Of a stretch of DNA of 64,000 bases, positions 11,485 through 21,990 are shown piece after piece. Location: NCBI GenBank assembly GCA_032690845.1, contig CM064424.1:47071511-47135510 (forward strand). Direction: 5' to 3'. The number at the start of each line of letters is the position of its first letter. Position 1 is the stretch's first letter. The notes beneath the pieces were generated by a model. It saw nothing but the letters and a program-made list of their open reading frames with translations. It had not been told where the DNA came from and searched no databases. Source of the stretch: Eleusine coracana subsp. coracana (Eukaryota > Streptophyta > Magnoliopsida > Poales > Poaceae). Position numbers and translations under genes: made by a program.

Positions 11485-11639
11485 CAGCACGACGGTCGGC
11501 ATGTTGAGTTCGATGGCCTTAATCTATTTCAAAATTTGATCGTGATCTGACCGGTGTTGAAGCGCACAAGTCATCGCATCTTTGTCAAGGCGACATCCCA
11601 CTCAGGCAACATCATCACGACATGACGCCTCCAACGACT

Positions 11640-12310
11640 CGATGACATCTCTGCGATTCGATCGCTCGGTGACTACATGGACATGATCGGGGGCTCGTCA
11701 TCAACCTAGCGACACCTTCAACGAGGACGACCATTATTTGGCGACATCGTCCATTATGACGATGCTTCCGGTAACTCGATGCTTTGGCAGACTCCGATGA
11801 CTCGGTGACATCGTCACGACTCGACGGTTTGACCGCTCACGACCAAATGTACATGCCAGGAGGCTACTCCGCCTTCACCTGGCCACTCGACTACTCGGCC
11901 GCTCGACGACGTCTTCGATGACTCAGCGTATCGGCAATCGCCGCGACTCGGTCACTCAACAACATCGTCTCGACTCGGTCACTCGATGATATCGCCTCGA
12001 CTCGGTCACTCGGTGACATCGCCTCGATTCAATCACTCGGCAACATCGCGTCGACTCGACTACTCGGCAACATCGTCAATGACTTGGCACTTTGGGTTTT
12101 CACCCACTCGATTAATCGATGGCGCCTTCAACTACTTCAACAGTTTGATGTGTCGGTAAACCACTCGGCGTCTCGACGATCCGGCTACTTGGCAACACAA
12201 GCCAACCACTCTGAGCTTCGATGTCCCGGCGATATGATGGCTCGACTTTGACATTCGACCACTCGCCAACAACATCGACACGCTCGGGGGCTCATCTTCA
12301 ACTCGCCGAA
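11640..12310 (+). repeat. Clustered short repeats: cactcgg/acatcg motif
   Basis: The first interior block has many copies of a 28-32-bp phrase built from gactcggtcactcgg and caacatcg/gacatcg, densest at 11930-12085. No coding capacity is seen. Sequence from 12310 to 13090 is AT-richer and shows nothing recognisable. Confidence 0.75.
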
Positions 12311-13129
12311 TAACAAAGCTAAGTATCTTTAAACTTTCTCAATTTACTTTCAAGGTTTTGGACTATGTCCTTCATAGTATTTTTCCCACGACCATTTATC
12401 TCAGTTTTCTAAGCAGTAGGTCGTAGGTTTTTTGATGAGTAAAGTTGGGCTTTTTAAATTAGTGCTCTTATTTGTGACTTTATTCATCTTTTTATTGCCT
12501 CGGTTCTTTAATCCTTCGCATTAAATAATCGAGCCAGGGGGGCTATTTGTCTATACATGTGTTCTCCCACTTTTTTGTGAATCTAGCAGTACACATGTCG
12601 GTTGGTGACCTTTTAGTAGTTCTTCAGCCCTGACACCATCGTCCGTTTTAGTTTCACCTCTTCTTTGGCTTCTGTCTTGACTGATACATTGCATTTTATT
12701 TACGATTTGGTCTTATTTTTTGGTCTTACGCCGACAAGCAACTAAGATATAAAACTTCTTTGCTACGCGACAGACTGCCACTACACTAAATCCAGAGCCA
12801 AAGTTGCGAGAGGTCATGTGTCGATTGGTTCTGATTGCTACGCAAGAATAATTATGACTGATATTGTTGTGGCAGACCGAGTTTCGAGCTTTTTATATTT
12901 TGTCCTAAGTATCCTATGGTGGACCGGTCTAGCTGCTAACGCGCGAATACGTCGCTCTGCACCACTCGGTCTACTTAAAGGAGAAAAATAGATATACACT
13001 TGACTTTTCAGTCGAATAATTTGTTTGGCTTATAAAAATAAGTTTTCAAACAAACAATATTAATTATAACTAATCATTCTAATTTCCTTTATTGTCAGGA
13101 ACATCGATAACGGATAAGAAGATACACCA

Positions 13130-13570
13130 CTCGACACAGAGTGATTTTTCTCGCTCTCATCGGTCGGCCATGATAGTTCTGACTGCCTTCGTCAGTCGAC
13201 CGTGCGAGTTCCAACTACCTCCATCAGTCGGCTTACAACTCTAACCGCTCTTATCGGTCGGCCACGCCAGCTCCGATCGCCTTCATCAGTCAGTTTACAG
13301 CTCTGACCGCTTTTATCGATCGGCTACACCAGCTTCGACTGCCGCCATCGGTCTGCCATATCATATTTGATCGCCACCATCGGTCAGCCACAGGTCAGAC
13401 TGTCGGCTTCACTCAGTCATCACGACTTTGAGTGATTCCTACTTCATCAGCGGTCGATAGCTACAACAACCTTGACTGCTTTCTTCACTCAACCTTATCA
13501 TCATGAGTTAAGTACCGCTGCCACTCGGACAATATTCTGAGTTGAGCGCGGCTGTCACTCATCACTGTGA
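13130..13570 (+). repeat. Clustered ~45-bp repeats: catcggtcggcca motif
   Basis: The second block repeats gctctgaccgctttcatcgg-like units with a period of about 45 bp, around atcggtcggccac / catcagtcgg. At least seven recognisable units lie between 13140 and 13400, decaying to 13570. Confidence 0.75.
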
Positions 13571-13599
13571 TTGTCTTGGGGGCTTCTTGAAGAGAATCA

Positions 13600-14180
13600 C
13601 TCTCCATCAAATTTATGGTTGATGCCATAATATATAAAAATATATGATTTGATGATCATATAACCGTGACTTGATGGTCACTCGATCAGCATATGCTTCT
13701 TTGAAAAGAAGTGCATTATCAAAAATGGTTGATGCCATAATCATTCAAGGCATGATTTGATGATCATGTCGCTGTGACTTGATGGTCATATATGCGAGAT
13801 AACGAGCATCACTCGGCTGATCGAAGTCAGTCTATAATAGTGAAAATAAAGCTCATAAATATGAATGATTAATATTTTTAAAGAAAGGTTACTTAATCAT
13901 GATTGAAGTCATGGTAACTTAGTACTTGGCTATGATTGATGTCATAAGGTCTCGTTCACTCGGTTGTGATTGATGTCACCTGTGAACCTAATATTACTTG
14001 GTTGTGGTTGATGCCACCTGAGTATATTATATAGCACTCGACAATGATTGAAGTCATTGGTTTGAGTCATCTACCAGTCAACGGTGATTGAAGTCACTCA
14101 TTTGAATCATTTATCACTCGGTAGTGATTGATGTCACTCTACTTAGTTATTTATCACTCGGATTTGATGATTTGAGCAAT
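13600..14180 (+). repeat. Clustered repeats: gattgatgtcactcgg motif
   Basis: The third block has two kinds of repeat. A tgatggtcat / ggttgatgccataat pair recurs at about 13617-13790. A gtgattgatgtcact...cactcgg unit recurs at about 13900-14165. The stretch to the LTR at 14440 is otherwise featureless. Confidence 0.7.
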
Positions 14181-14439
14181 TTTTTTCTTAAAGAGAGCCA
14201 ACACGACTATTCTTGTTTTGGACTCTTGCATTATTTGCAGTTTCCAAATGATACAAGAGTCGGGGGCTACACCTAATTAGGTGCACCTATTCGGTGCACC
14301 AGTTGATTTCTCGAGGACATTTTTAGATCTTTGAGATTCTTACAAGCTCGCTGACATAAAGCTGAAGCATTATATATGGCGCGAACTAGTCGGGAAGCTA
14401 CAGAAGATTATCATCCAGCTTGCAAGACTCTCGGGGGCT

Positions 14440-14882
14440 TGTCAACGATACATACCATCGGGGTACCTCATAGATAAGGAAGGCAAAGTAGACTCCTACT
14501 AGGATAAGAACAGTAGACCGACTAGGACTCCGCCATGTGACCCTGTCCCCCCAGATATATAAGGAGGGGTAGGGGTCCTCCTCAAGGGACAAGTCCTCAA
14601 TTAGATAGATCCTACAACGGGACATAGATTAGACAAGCACAATTAGACACAACTAGACATCCTCATCTAGGTCTACCCTCGTCTAGATCTATGATCTAGA
14701 CATATCAATACAAATACCACAGAACACAGGACGTAGGGTTATTATCCTTCGGGAGGCCTGAACCTGTATAAATCGGCGTCTTATGTTACCATCGTCTCTC
14801 GATCTCGCGCATACCCCCGTCCTACATATAAATCCTCATAGATGAACTACCCTATGTCTATTACTGAGATTAAGTCTCGATA
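14440..14882 (+). repeat. 3' LTR
   Basis: 443 bp, beginning tgtcaacgatacat after a purine tract and ending gtctcgata. The expected terminal aca is changed to ata, consistent with age. Matches 11022-11464. Confidence 0.92.
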
Positions 14883-14887
14883 GCAAT

Positions 14888-15720
14888 GAAGTTATATAGG
14901 CTCCCAACCTCATACTAGCCGTTGCTCCACAAAATCAGCTTTCTCGGCCTACTGACCGTACAGTCCGGTCACTGCCCGACCGGACCGTCCGGTCACTAGA
15001 ACACAGTGCACCAACGGCTCTGACCACTGCTGATTCGTCTACTGACCGGACCGTCTGGTTCGATTCTCTCTCCAATCCAGAAATATTTTGGCGTTGGCTT
15101 CCTCTATGCCCTATGCAAGCTCTACTAGCCGGACCATCTGGTTAGTAGACCGGACCGTCCAGTCTGTATAGGCTCTAGCATAGATAGATTCCTCGCTCCC
15201 CGCTGAAAGTCCCAGACAACTCCCCATAGTGACTGTATAGTCCGGTCACCGCTGACCCGTCCGTCCGGTCTCTATATCTAGAAGCTGAAACTTGTCGTCC
15301 TCGCTTGACTTTGTTTCTCGGCTTCTCCGAATAGCTCCTTGGCTTCTCCACTGTCAACTAGTGCATGTAATTTCACTAAGCAACCTTGCACATCACTGAC
15401 TAGACATGACCTAAGAGAATGACCTAGACCCTCTTGATAGTTCAATTTTTCCTATGGACTCAAAGCCCAAACAACTAGACAAGTGTACCCAACACTTGCA
15501 CCATAGCTTGTTCTCTGCTTTGACCCATCTTCATCAACCCTTGGACTCCATCAAGTTCATAAGCCTCCATGCTTGTGGTCATTATCATCAATCACCAAAG
15601 CAACCATCATCCATATGATTTGTAATAGAGTTTAGAGATGATTCCTGCATATACAACACTCATGTAGATATTAGCCCACAATTTCATAGTTGTCATCTAT
15701 CACTAAAACATTCATACCTT
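14888..15720 (-). repeat. Outer part of right inverted-repeat arm
   Basis: In reverse complement this continues the match to 9800-10720: ggagcctatataac (TATA equivalent), the cluster of accggacngtccggt motifs (14940-15260), gtcaagcgaggacgac, ggtcatgtctagtc and ggagtccaagggttgatg. Indels make it shorter than the left arm. It abuts the CACTA fragment at about 15721. Confidence 0.87.
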
Positions 15721-15754
15721 GGAGATCTAATCATAAATGGTCATGAAGCTTACA

Positions 15755-16158
15755 GAAGGCAAGAGAGGACGTGGAAAAGAGTTTGAGAAGAGGCTCGAGC
15801 ACCAATAGTAGCAATTGACTCAGTGGATGGCAACACTTGGCCAGAGTTTAGGTATAACCCTGCTGTCGATGCCATCCTTTGCTCTACCTCCTCGGGCACC
15901 TACTCCGGCTAGTACTCCTCTGAGTATGAATGTTTTAGTTTCTATTTTGTCCATACTAGAGCATTTATTACAATAACCAAACTAGAGACTCTTAGGATAC
16001 TAGAGCATTCGCTTATTGAAAGACTAATCAGTAATCAACATCTCTCATTTGTATAGAATCAGTCGTCAGGATCAAATGTCTGGGGTCAATGGCCTGAGGG
16101 GAATCAAGATCAGGACTTGTCGCCACCTGGTGGGCAATGCTCTCGTTCCCGACGATGA
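15755..16158 (+). pseudogene. C-terminal exons of a CACTA-associated protein
   Basis: One frame gives RGRGKEFEKRLEHQ, two stops, then QLTQWMATLGQSLG and a proline-rich stretch (LPPRAPTPASTPL) to about 15925. A probable intron ends with gtatag at 16056. The last exon (16057-16158) reads NQSSGSNVWGQWPEG, NQDQDLSPPGGQ and stops at TGA. The glutamine/proline-rich tail resembles the end of plant Ptta/En/Spm-type proteins. The two stop codons at about 15806-15811 make it non-functional. Confidence 0.65.
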
Positions 16159-16429
16159 TTCTAGTGTTTGTAAACTTTCTATCGTAACATTTGCCTTGCT
16201 TGTGTTTTTTAACTATCTGGGATGAACTGTAGATGATAGTAATGTTTGTGACCTACTAAGTGTGTTTCTGAACCTCCTGCGATGATTATTGTGGAATATT
16301 TGTTTTGTCCATGTTCGTGATGATAATTGAATGCCCGTGCTGATACTTAAATAATGCATGTGATGGTATTTATGATATATATGAAAATTAATGTTCTTTT
16401 GGTCGGAGGACAACTAATTTAAATAGTTT

Positions 16430-16900
16430 GCAGGTAGTTTTTTATGCTTTTGCCGTGTGCCATGGTCATGGCACACGACAAAGAGGGGAATCTAGTATCC
16501 TAGCATTTGTTCTTTGCCATGCGCTATGACCATGGCACATGACAAAGAGGGGAGGTTTGGCCGTGTGCTTTGGTCATGGCACACGACAAAACTTGCCCTC
16601 TTTGTTGTGTGTCTGTGTTGGGCACACGGCAAAGTATGGAGGCTTTGTCGTGTGCCTTGTTGGGCTCACAACAAATCGCGTTGTCATCGTTCTAGCAGGT
16701 GACAACACTTTTTTTTTGCCGTGCGTCATATGGGGCACACGACAATACTTTGTCGTGTGCCCGATGGAATGCACCCGACAAAGTTGTCTTTGCCGACAGG
16801 GTTTTTGCCATGTGCCGTATGCTGTGTGTAACCCACGACAAAGATTTTACCGTGGGTATTTACGACTTTGCCGCGTGTCCTGGTTACACGGCAAACTACC
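16430..16900. repeat. CACTA subterminal repeat array
   Basis: Inverted and direct copies of cgtgtgcc / ggcacacgacaaag occur at least ten times, including local palindromes such as tgccatggtcatggca. This is normal CACTA subterminal structure rather than a separate gene region. Confidence 0.8.
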
Positions 16901-16914
16901 TGTTTCCCGTAGTG

Positions 16915-17363
16915 TTTAGTGCGTAGGAAAGAAACATACCCTAACTGCGCACATTGAGAATATGTGCACTTACCTTCAGCTAATAGAAGGCTGGTAATAG
17001 AATCTGACATGAGCAATACTTTACCTTCAGCTTTCAGAATCTGACACAATACCTTCAGCTTTGCAAAATCTGGACTAACTGGGTTAACATATATATTCAG
17101 AATCGGGGCTTACTTGATACCTTATGGATACCAACCTTGGAATTAACTAGCTAACACTCACCTTCAGCCAATGGAAGGCCATGGGCTTTCTCGATATCAT
17201 GTAGATACCTGTCCTAGAATAATTAACAAGCTAAATATAGCAGGAGAGAAATAAATTGTTCCATTTTTGGAATCTTATTCTGTATATAACTTTCAAAAGA
17301 GATTAATAGCTAAGTACAGTTATAATCTCAGACAGCACGTCTTTACTTAAAATCAACAATATA
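16915..17363. other. 3' flank of the first DUF4220 gene
   Basis: No gene is seen. The phrase accttcagct (or accttcagcc) recurs four times, near 16971, 17024, 17052 and 17160, each followed by related sequence; significance unknown. The region probably includes the 3' UTR of the minus-strand gene that ends at 17364. Confidence 0.5.
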
Positions 17364-19398
17364 TTAATCATAATAACCAGACTTGACTTCAGCCCCCTCT
17401 GGTTTTAATGCATAATCTCCTTGGTGAAGATAATTTGTCATAAGCCACAAGATGGTTGTCAACTCGCCGCCATTACTGAGCTTCTTGGCATGGGACTCCC
17501 TACTGCATCGATTAGCTGCGTACACTAGAAAATCCATCCATACATTGAGGAGCAGTTCCAACACGGCCAGACTGCCTTTATTCTTCTCTGTATCACGTAG
17601 TTTCTTAGTAACTTCATTAGCATACCAGAGGCGAGGTACGCCATCTTTGTAACCTGGCTGCTGCTCGTATAGGATGATGGCAAGTTTGTCTCTGCTATTC
17701 CATCCAGTAAAATTAGCCTCATCATGGCGACTGAACAATTCCTTCAGTCTAGTATACATATTCTCCTCTGGATGACTCCGATCATTCTCATCCCACAATT
17801 TGGCCAAATTTCCGCGGGTTCGCCGGTACAAGGTACTCTGAGGAAGACCTGGTAGCATGTAATGTCGATCCACAAGGAGAAAGAACATGTAATTTGATAG
17901 CATCCTGATAGCATTCACTAGGTTTCCAGCGTCATCGACATCACTTTCACTGCTTTTGGCAAGGAAAACATCAGTACCGATGTGCCAGATGATGATGCAC
18001 TCTTGGAATTCAACGCCTAGTAAATTGTCTTTTTTGAAATCTTTATACAAATCTTGCAGTGCCTCTTGACCCCAGTTCTTTCTGATCAGACCCTGAGCGT
18101 TCAGTGATCTTTCTCTCTTCTTTGGATCCCCATTTAATGCATCTATGTACTTGAAGAGCTTCTCCTTCAAGTAATCCGGAATGTGGATGGTCCTCGAATA
18201 GTAGTATGTAACCCACCACTCCTTGTATCCTAGCATCCTGACAAATCTACCGAGCAGGGGTATGTATGTCCTGTCATGTCGACTGCAGGAGTGCAACAAG
18301 TTATACTGGCCCATTTTGCCTGACCACCTCCTCTCTGAAATGTTTCTTCCACCTCTTCCTGTGATGGTCTTGACAAAACGTCGAAACCGATCCCATCTTC
18401 CTGTGCATAGAGCAGCATACCGAAGCCAACTCCATGGTGTGGCACAGAGGAAGGCATATGTCCAGGTTGACCCTAGTGTTCTCAAGAGCGATCCTGTCTC
18501 AAGAATCAAAGCCCCAACCAGCAATGTGTAACTGACAGTAATATCCAATCTTCTGTGACCATCTTTGCCGCTGAAATGGAATAGCAGTAAAGAGGCAGTG
18601 ATGGCGGGCGGTGAGATTACACGGATGCAGTAGCCTAACCAAGTGTGGATTATGCCTGCCTTGGTGTACAGGAGGTCGTACATCAGGGAGAGCTCCATCT
18701 CCATCAAAGTCCACATAGCCCTGTACTCTTTTTCTTTCTTGAGTTTATTTAGCATCCCAATAGTCTGGTCCTCCGGATCTTTCTGGATCCAAGAGTCAAC
18801 TATTGCATGCTTGCAAACATGGAAAAGTGAGTGAGCACGGCGCACATAGAACTCATCCCCGGCCTGTTCATCCAGAGTGTGGAGTTTATAATGCTTGGCG
18901 AGAGGATCCCTGAGGGTGCTTCGAATGCGATCAAGATTTCCACACCTGAGTGCCCATGTCCTTTCCGCATACTTGACAACACCAACAGAGAACATCAAGA
19001 TAGCAGCGAGGAGGATCAAGAAGCTGTCCCCTGCAACATGGTTGTAGAGGACATATGCTGCTCCAAGGACCTGCACGACGAGAGTCTGCAGATGGCGCAG
19101 CCACAACTCATTGTCCTGGAGCGCATATGCCGCCAAGGTGCAGCAGGAGGAAGGGTGCCCAGAATGCAACGAGCTGGTGCCGTTCTGCTGTGTAACCGAG
19201 GGATAGGTGGCCGATGGTGTAGATCGCAGTGGAGTCGGCAAGCTGGTACGCAAGCCACAGGATGAGCTTCGGCATGAAGGAAGCTTCACGCCTTCGGATC
19301 CCTGCGAACAGGAGGAGGACAACCTGCAGAGCTAGGCTCAATAGAACCAGGATCTGGGTCGCCCAATGTTTCCAGAGGTCTAGAGGCCTCACCGGCAT
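17364..19398 (-). pseudogene. DUF4220/DUF594 membrane protein gene, frameshifted
   Basis: The true start is most likely the ATG at 19398 (MPVRPLDLWKHWATQ), which aligns with the start of the intact copy at 60236. The first ~85 codons encode hydrophobic helices (QILVLLSLALQVVLLLFAG, LILWLAYQLADSTAIYTIGH, LVAFWAPFLLLHLGG). Near 19125-19132, 17 nt present in the paralogue are missing, so the frame changes. The main frame then runs to 17364 with further membrane segments and the C-terminal DUF594 motif VWMDFLVYAANRCSRESHAK. The 652-codon open frame that begins at 19322 starts out of frame in the membrane region and is not a natural N-terminus. Family function is unknown; the genes are expanded in grasses. 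Translation from an internal ATG is possible but would lose the first helices. Confidence 0.85.
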
Positions 19399-20065
19399 TA
19401 TTGCTAGTGTAATCAACCTGTTTCACTGTACCGGTTATCTATAACATTTATATAAGATACTAATCACAAAGTACATGTTTTTTTCCCATACTAGAAGCGA
19501 TTTTGCTCATGTCAATATGCAAGCACTCATCATAACAATTGGCATCTGATTTGCAGTAAGAATTTAAACCCGGCATATGCAACACATTAACCATCAGAGG
19601 CAATTTTATTTGCCTCCCTGATAATGCACCGCTATGAAACTAAACAAGCATAGTTCTTGTTCTCTACTCCTGACTTCTTTTAGTTCTTATTCTATACTCC
19701 TGTGTTCTTTTGAGTTATGTTATAGGTAATCAAGAGTTAGGTACTTGTGCGGTGTAAACAGTTGCTAGTAACGTAAATATCATTTATGCATACCTGGCAT
19801 GGATCTCAAGGTCGTGGAGTGGAGTGAGAGGGTAGTTTGGTCGCGGAGTAATTGAAGCTTGTGGCAGCCTGTGATAACCCAGAAACACTTCCGGATGAGT
19901 TCAGGCTGCTCGTCAAGAGAGCCAGACGCTTGCTCTTCTAATACCTCAATTACAGGTAAAATTGGACACTCTGGCAAATCTAGACAATGGGGGACAGACT
20001 GAGAACTGGAGAATACAGAAGGGTCATTATTGACTATATATACCACTGTCCACCAGCAGTATCAA
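19399..20065 (-). other. Upstream region of first DUF4220 gene
   Basis: An 88-codon open frame at 20046-19780 ends at a potential splice donor (CCAG|GTATGC near 19793). It may be a leader exon with an upstream ORF, but its protein is not recognised. Otherwise AT-rich sequence with no other support. The Helitron begins at 20066. Confidence 0.35.
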
Positions 20066-21480
20066 TCTAACTAGCAAAGTATCCGTGCGTTGCTACGGAC
20101 TTAAAAAATAAAACACTATTTATGACTTTATAAATTATTTATATAATATAATTATTACATATATATAATATTATTGATATTTTTTACATGAAAGATCATA
20201 TTTATATTACCATTGATGCTTCTTCGTATACCATTTTATATGTCAAAAGTAATATTTTTTTTATCATTTTTTACCATATTGTAGAAGTTTTATCCGAAAG
20301 AAAAAATCAATTTACACAGTCTATAAAATAACATTATATTGCAATACTATTTTGAACTTGAAAACTTGCTTCAATGAAAAAAGGTTAGGACACGAAAGTA
20401 ATAGATCTCGTCGATACCTTTTTAAACCATATGTGGATCATATATTTGGACTTCAGAGCTAGAAGATATGGATCCCGCACAGAGATCTGTGCAGAGAAGT
20501 CCGAATCAAAATAAATATTTTTGCATCGTATATATTTAGAAATCAAAACAGCTGGATCTGGACTTATATTGAATACCAAAGTTGTAGAACTTTTCGAGAA
20601 CTACGATATAGAGTCTGAGTTTGCTTAATTTAAGCTCCAGACGATGGAGTTATGATTTTTGAAATTCGGTACTTGATATGGAAAGTACGAAACCGATTTG
20701 GATTCAATCTCTAACTTTGTAGACACAAAGTGAACGGCCACACCTCAATTAATAAATTATAGAGATACCAGTCGTCCAAGCCAATAATGTAACCCATCTT
20801 TCATACAAATGGATATGGTTTAACTGTAGAATTGGATTAACTTTACACCCCAGATCTGTGGGTCGTTACTCACCACCACGATAGAATTTTGCAAGTGGGC
20901 CACATGTTGAGATTATGTTTAATGTACCTGATCCCCTTATTTCAAATGTGTAAAGTACGGTGATGTATCAACAAACTATGAATTGTTACGGTCTGAGTGA
21001 TGAGAAGTTGGTCGGAGGTCCGAACTATGAGTTGTTGTCTGAATAATGAGAAGTTTGTCGTCCCCACATTTGGGTTGGTCTTGGAGCGACCAATTTCCTT
21101 TCGTGATATGAAAACTGGTATACATGGGATAGCGGCGGCTTTCGGCGAGCTCAAAATAATTCTGACAGAGGGTGGCGGCGAAGCACTGGTGAGGGCAGCT
21201 GCTACCGTGTCAACGGAGCTGGTTCTTGGGTTTTTTTCGTGGCGGAGGTGGCTTCCGGTGAGTTCCAATATAATTCTGACGTCCATAGAGTAGAGATCCG
21301 GCCGGGGTTTGCAACTGGAGCTGCCAGTGGGCTGGTGGAGACGGCGGAAGGGGTGGGGACACATCGCAGGTGACAGTTTGGACCGATCGAGGGTCTTGTG
21401 AATTGATTCAGTCAATTCAGAGGAGTCTCTTTTGTGCATTATCTAGCATCCAGGTCCATTGTATCATTCTGCATCAAGGA

Positions 21481-21990
21481 TTACTGTAGCTTGCAAGTTG
21501 CAACAAGTGCTCGTAATCTCTCCTTCCTGTTGACGGATACCGTCTCCCACGTCGATTTCGTCAGGGCTATTGCCCATTGAAAACTCCCGCGATGCTTTGT
21601 GAGCCGTTGCCGCCGCGGTGCGTCGCTCCGCCGCGTGGTATCGCTGCGCCTGCACACGCCGCCCGCAGGGGCTGGATACACGCACAAAGCCTCCCACGTG
21701 TTCGTCTCCGTCGACGACAACTCCGGCACAAAAAGCACAGTTGACGATTTGAAGTTTGGCAGCTCAAATTGAAGACAAGTGTCAGATGATGACGGCGTGC
21801 TCCTCGCGTCGAGCAGCAGCATGCCTAACTCGCGAGGTCGCTGGCCGAGCCATACAGATCGGACAGCCTTTGATATCTCTACTATAAAGACTAAACATTC
21901 CTCCGAAAACCTGTTACCCTGCCAAAATCTAGTCCCTCTAATCAAATGTCGACCAAACGCCCCTCTGAACCCGACCCTGTGGCAAGGCAT
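21481..21990 (-). other. Possible captured gene fragment in Helitron
   Basis: A 169-codon open frame in a GC-rich patch inside an otherwise AT-rich Helitron. The translation has no motif I recognise. GC contrast and an open frame are weak evidence of captured exon or promoter sequence; a TATA-like tataaag occurs nearby on the plus strand (about 21884). It may be non-coding. Confidence 0.3.

Larger units (their letters stand above)
11022..14882 (+). mobile_element. Non-autonomous LTR retrotransposon, 3.86 kb
   Basis: Two 443-bp direct repeats bound a 2,975-bp interior with no open reading frame of 60 codons or more. A PBS beginning tggcgc follows the first LTR and a purine-rich tract with ctcgggggct precedes the second, so orientation is plus. 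Flanking 5-mers are acaac (11017-11021) and gcaat (14883-14887), a target duplication with two later substitutions. The flanks, once joined, restore the right arm of the surrounding inverted repeat. The interior has three blocks of short imperfect repeats. Movement would need proteins supplied by a related element. Confidence 0.92.
15722..16914 (+). mobile_element. CACTA (En/Spm) transposon, 3' end only
   Basis: The right terminus read on the minus strand is CACTACGGGAAACAGG (16899-16914), the CACTA signature. Inside it, 16430-16900 is packed with subterminal repeats such as gccgtgtgcc, ggcacacgacaaag and their complements, the usual transposase-binding arrays. To the left is the last part of a transposon-type gene. 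No 5' CACTA end is seen before the inverted-repeat arm, so the element is truncated. A 3-bp target duplication cannot be checked. Confidence 0.87.

Noticed and set aside
11640..13570. CRISPR-like array
   Set aside because: Repeats are imperfect, have no unique spacers of constant length, and lie between LTRs in a plant genome.
17364..19322. A 652-residue protein starting at 19322
   Set aside because: Its first ~65 residues are the out-of-frame reading of the conserved membrane region; the homologous N-terminus is in another frame starting at 19398.
20942..21439. 165-codon minus-strand frame in the Helitron
   Set aside because: No motif, low-complexity composition and overlap with other frames; kept only as possible captured DNA.
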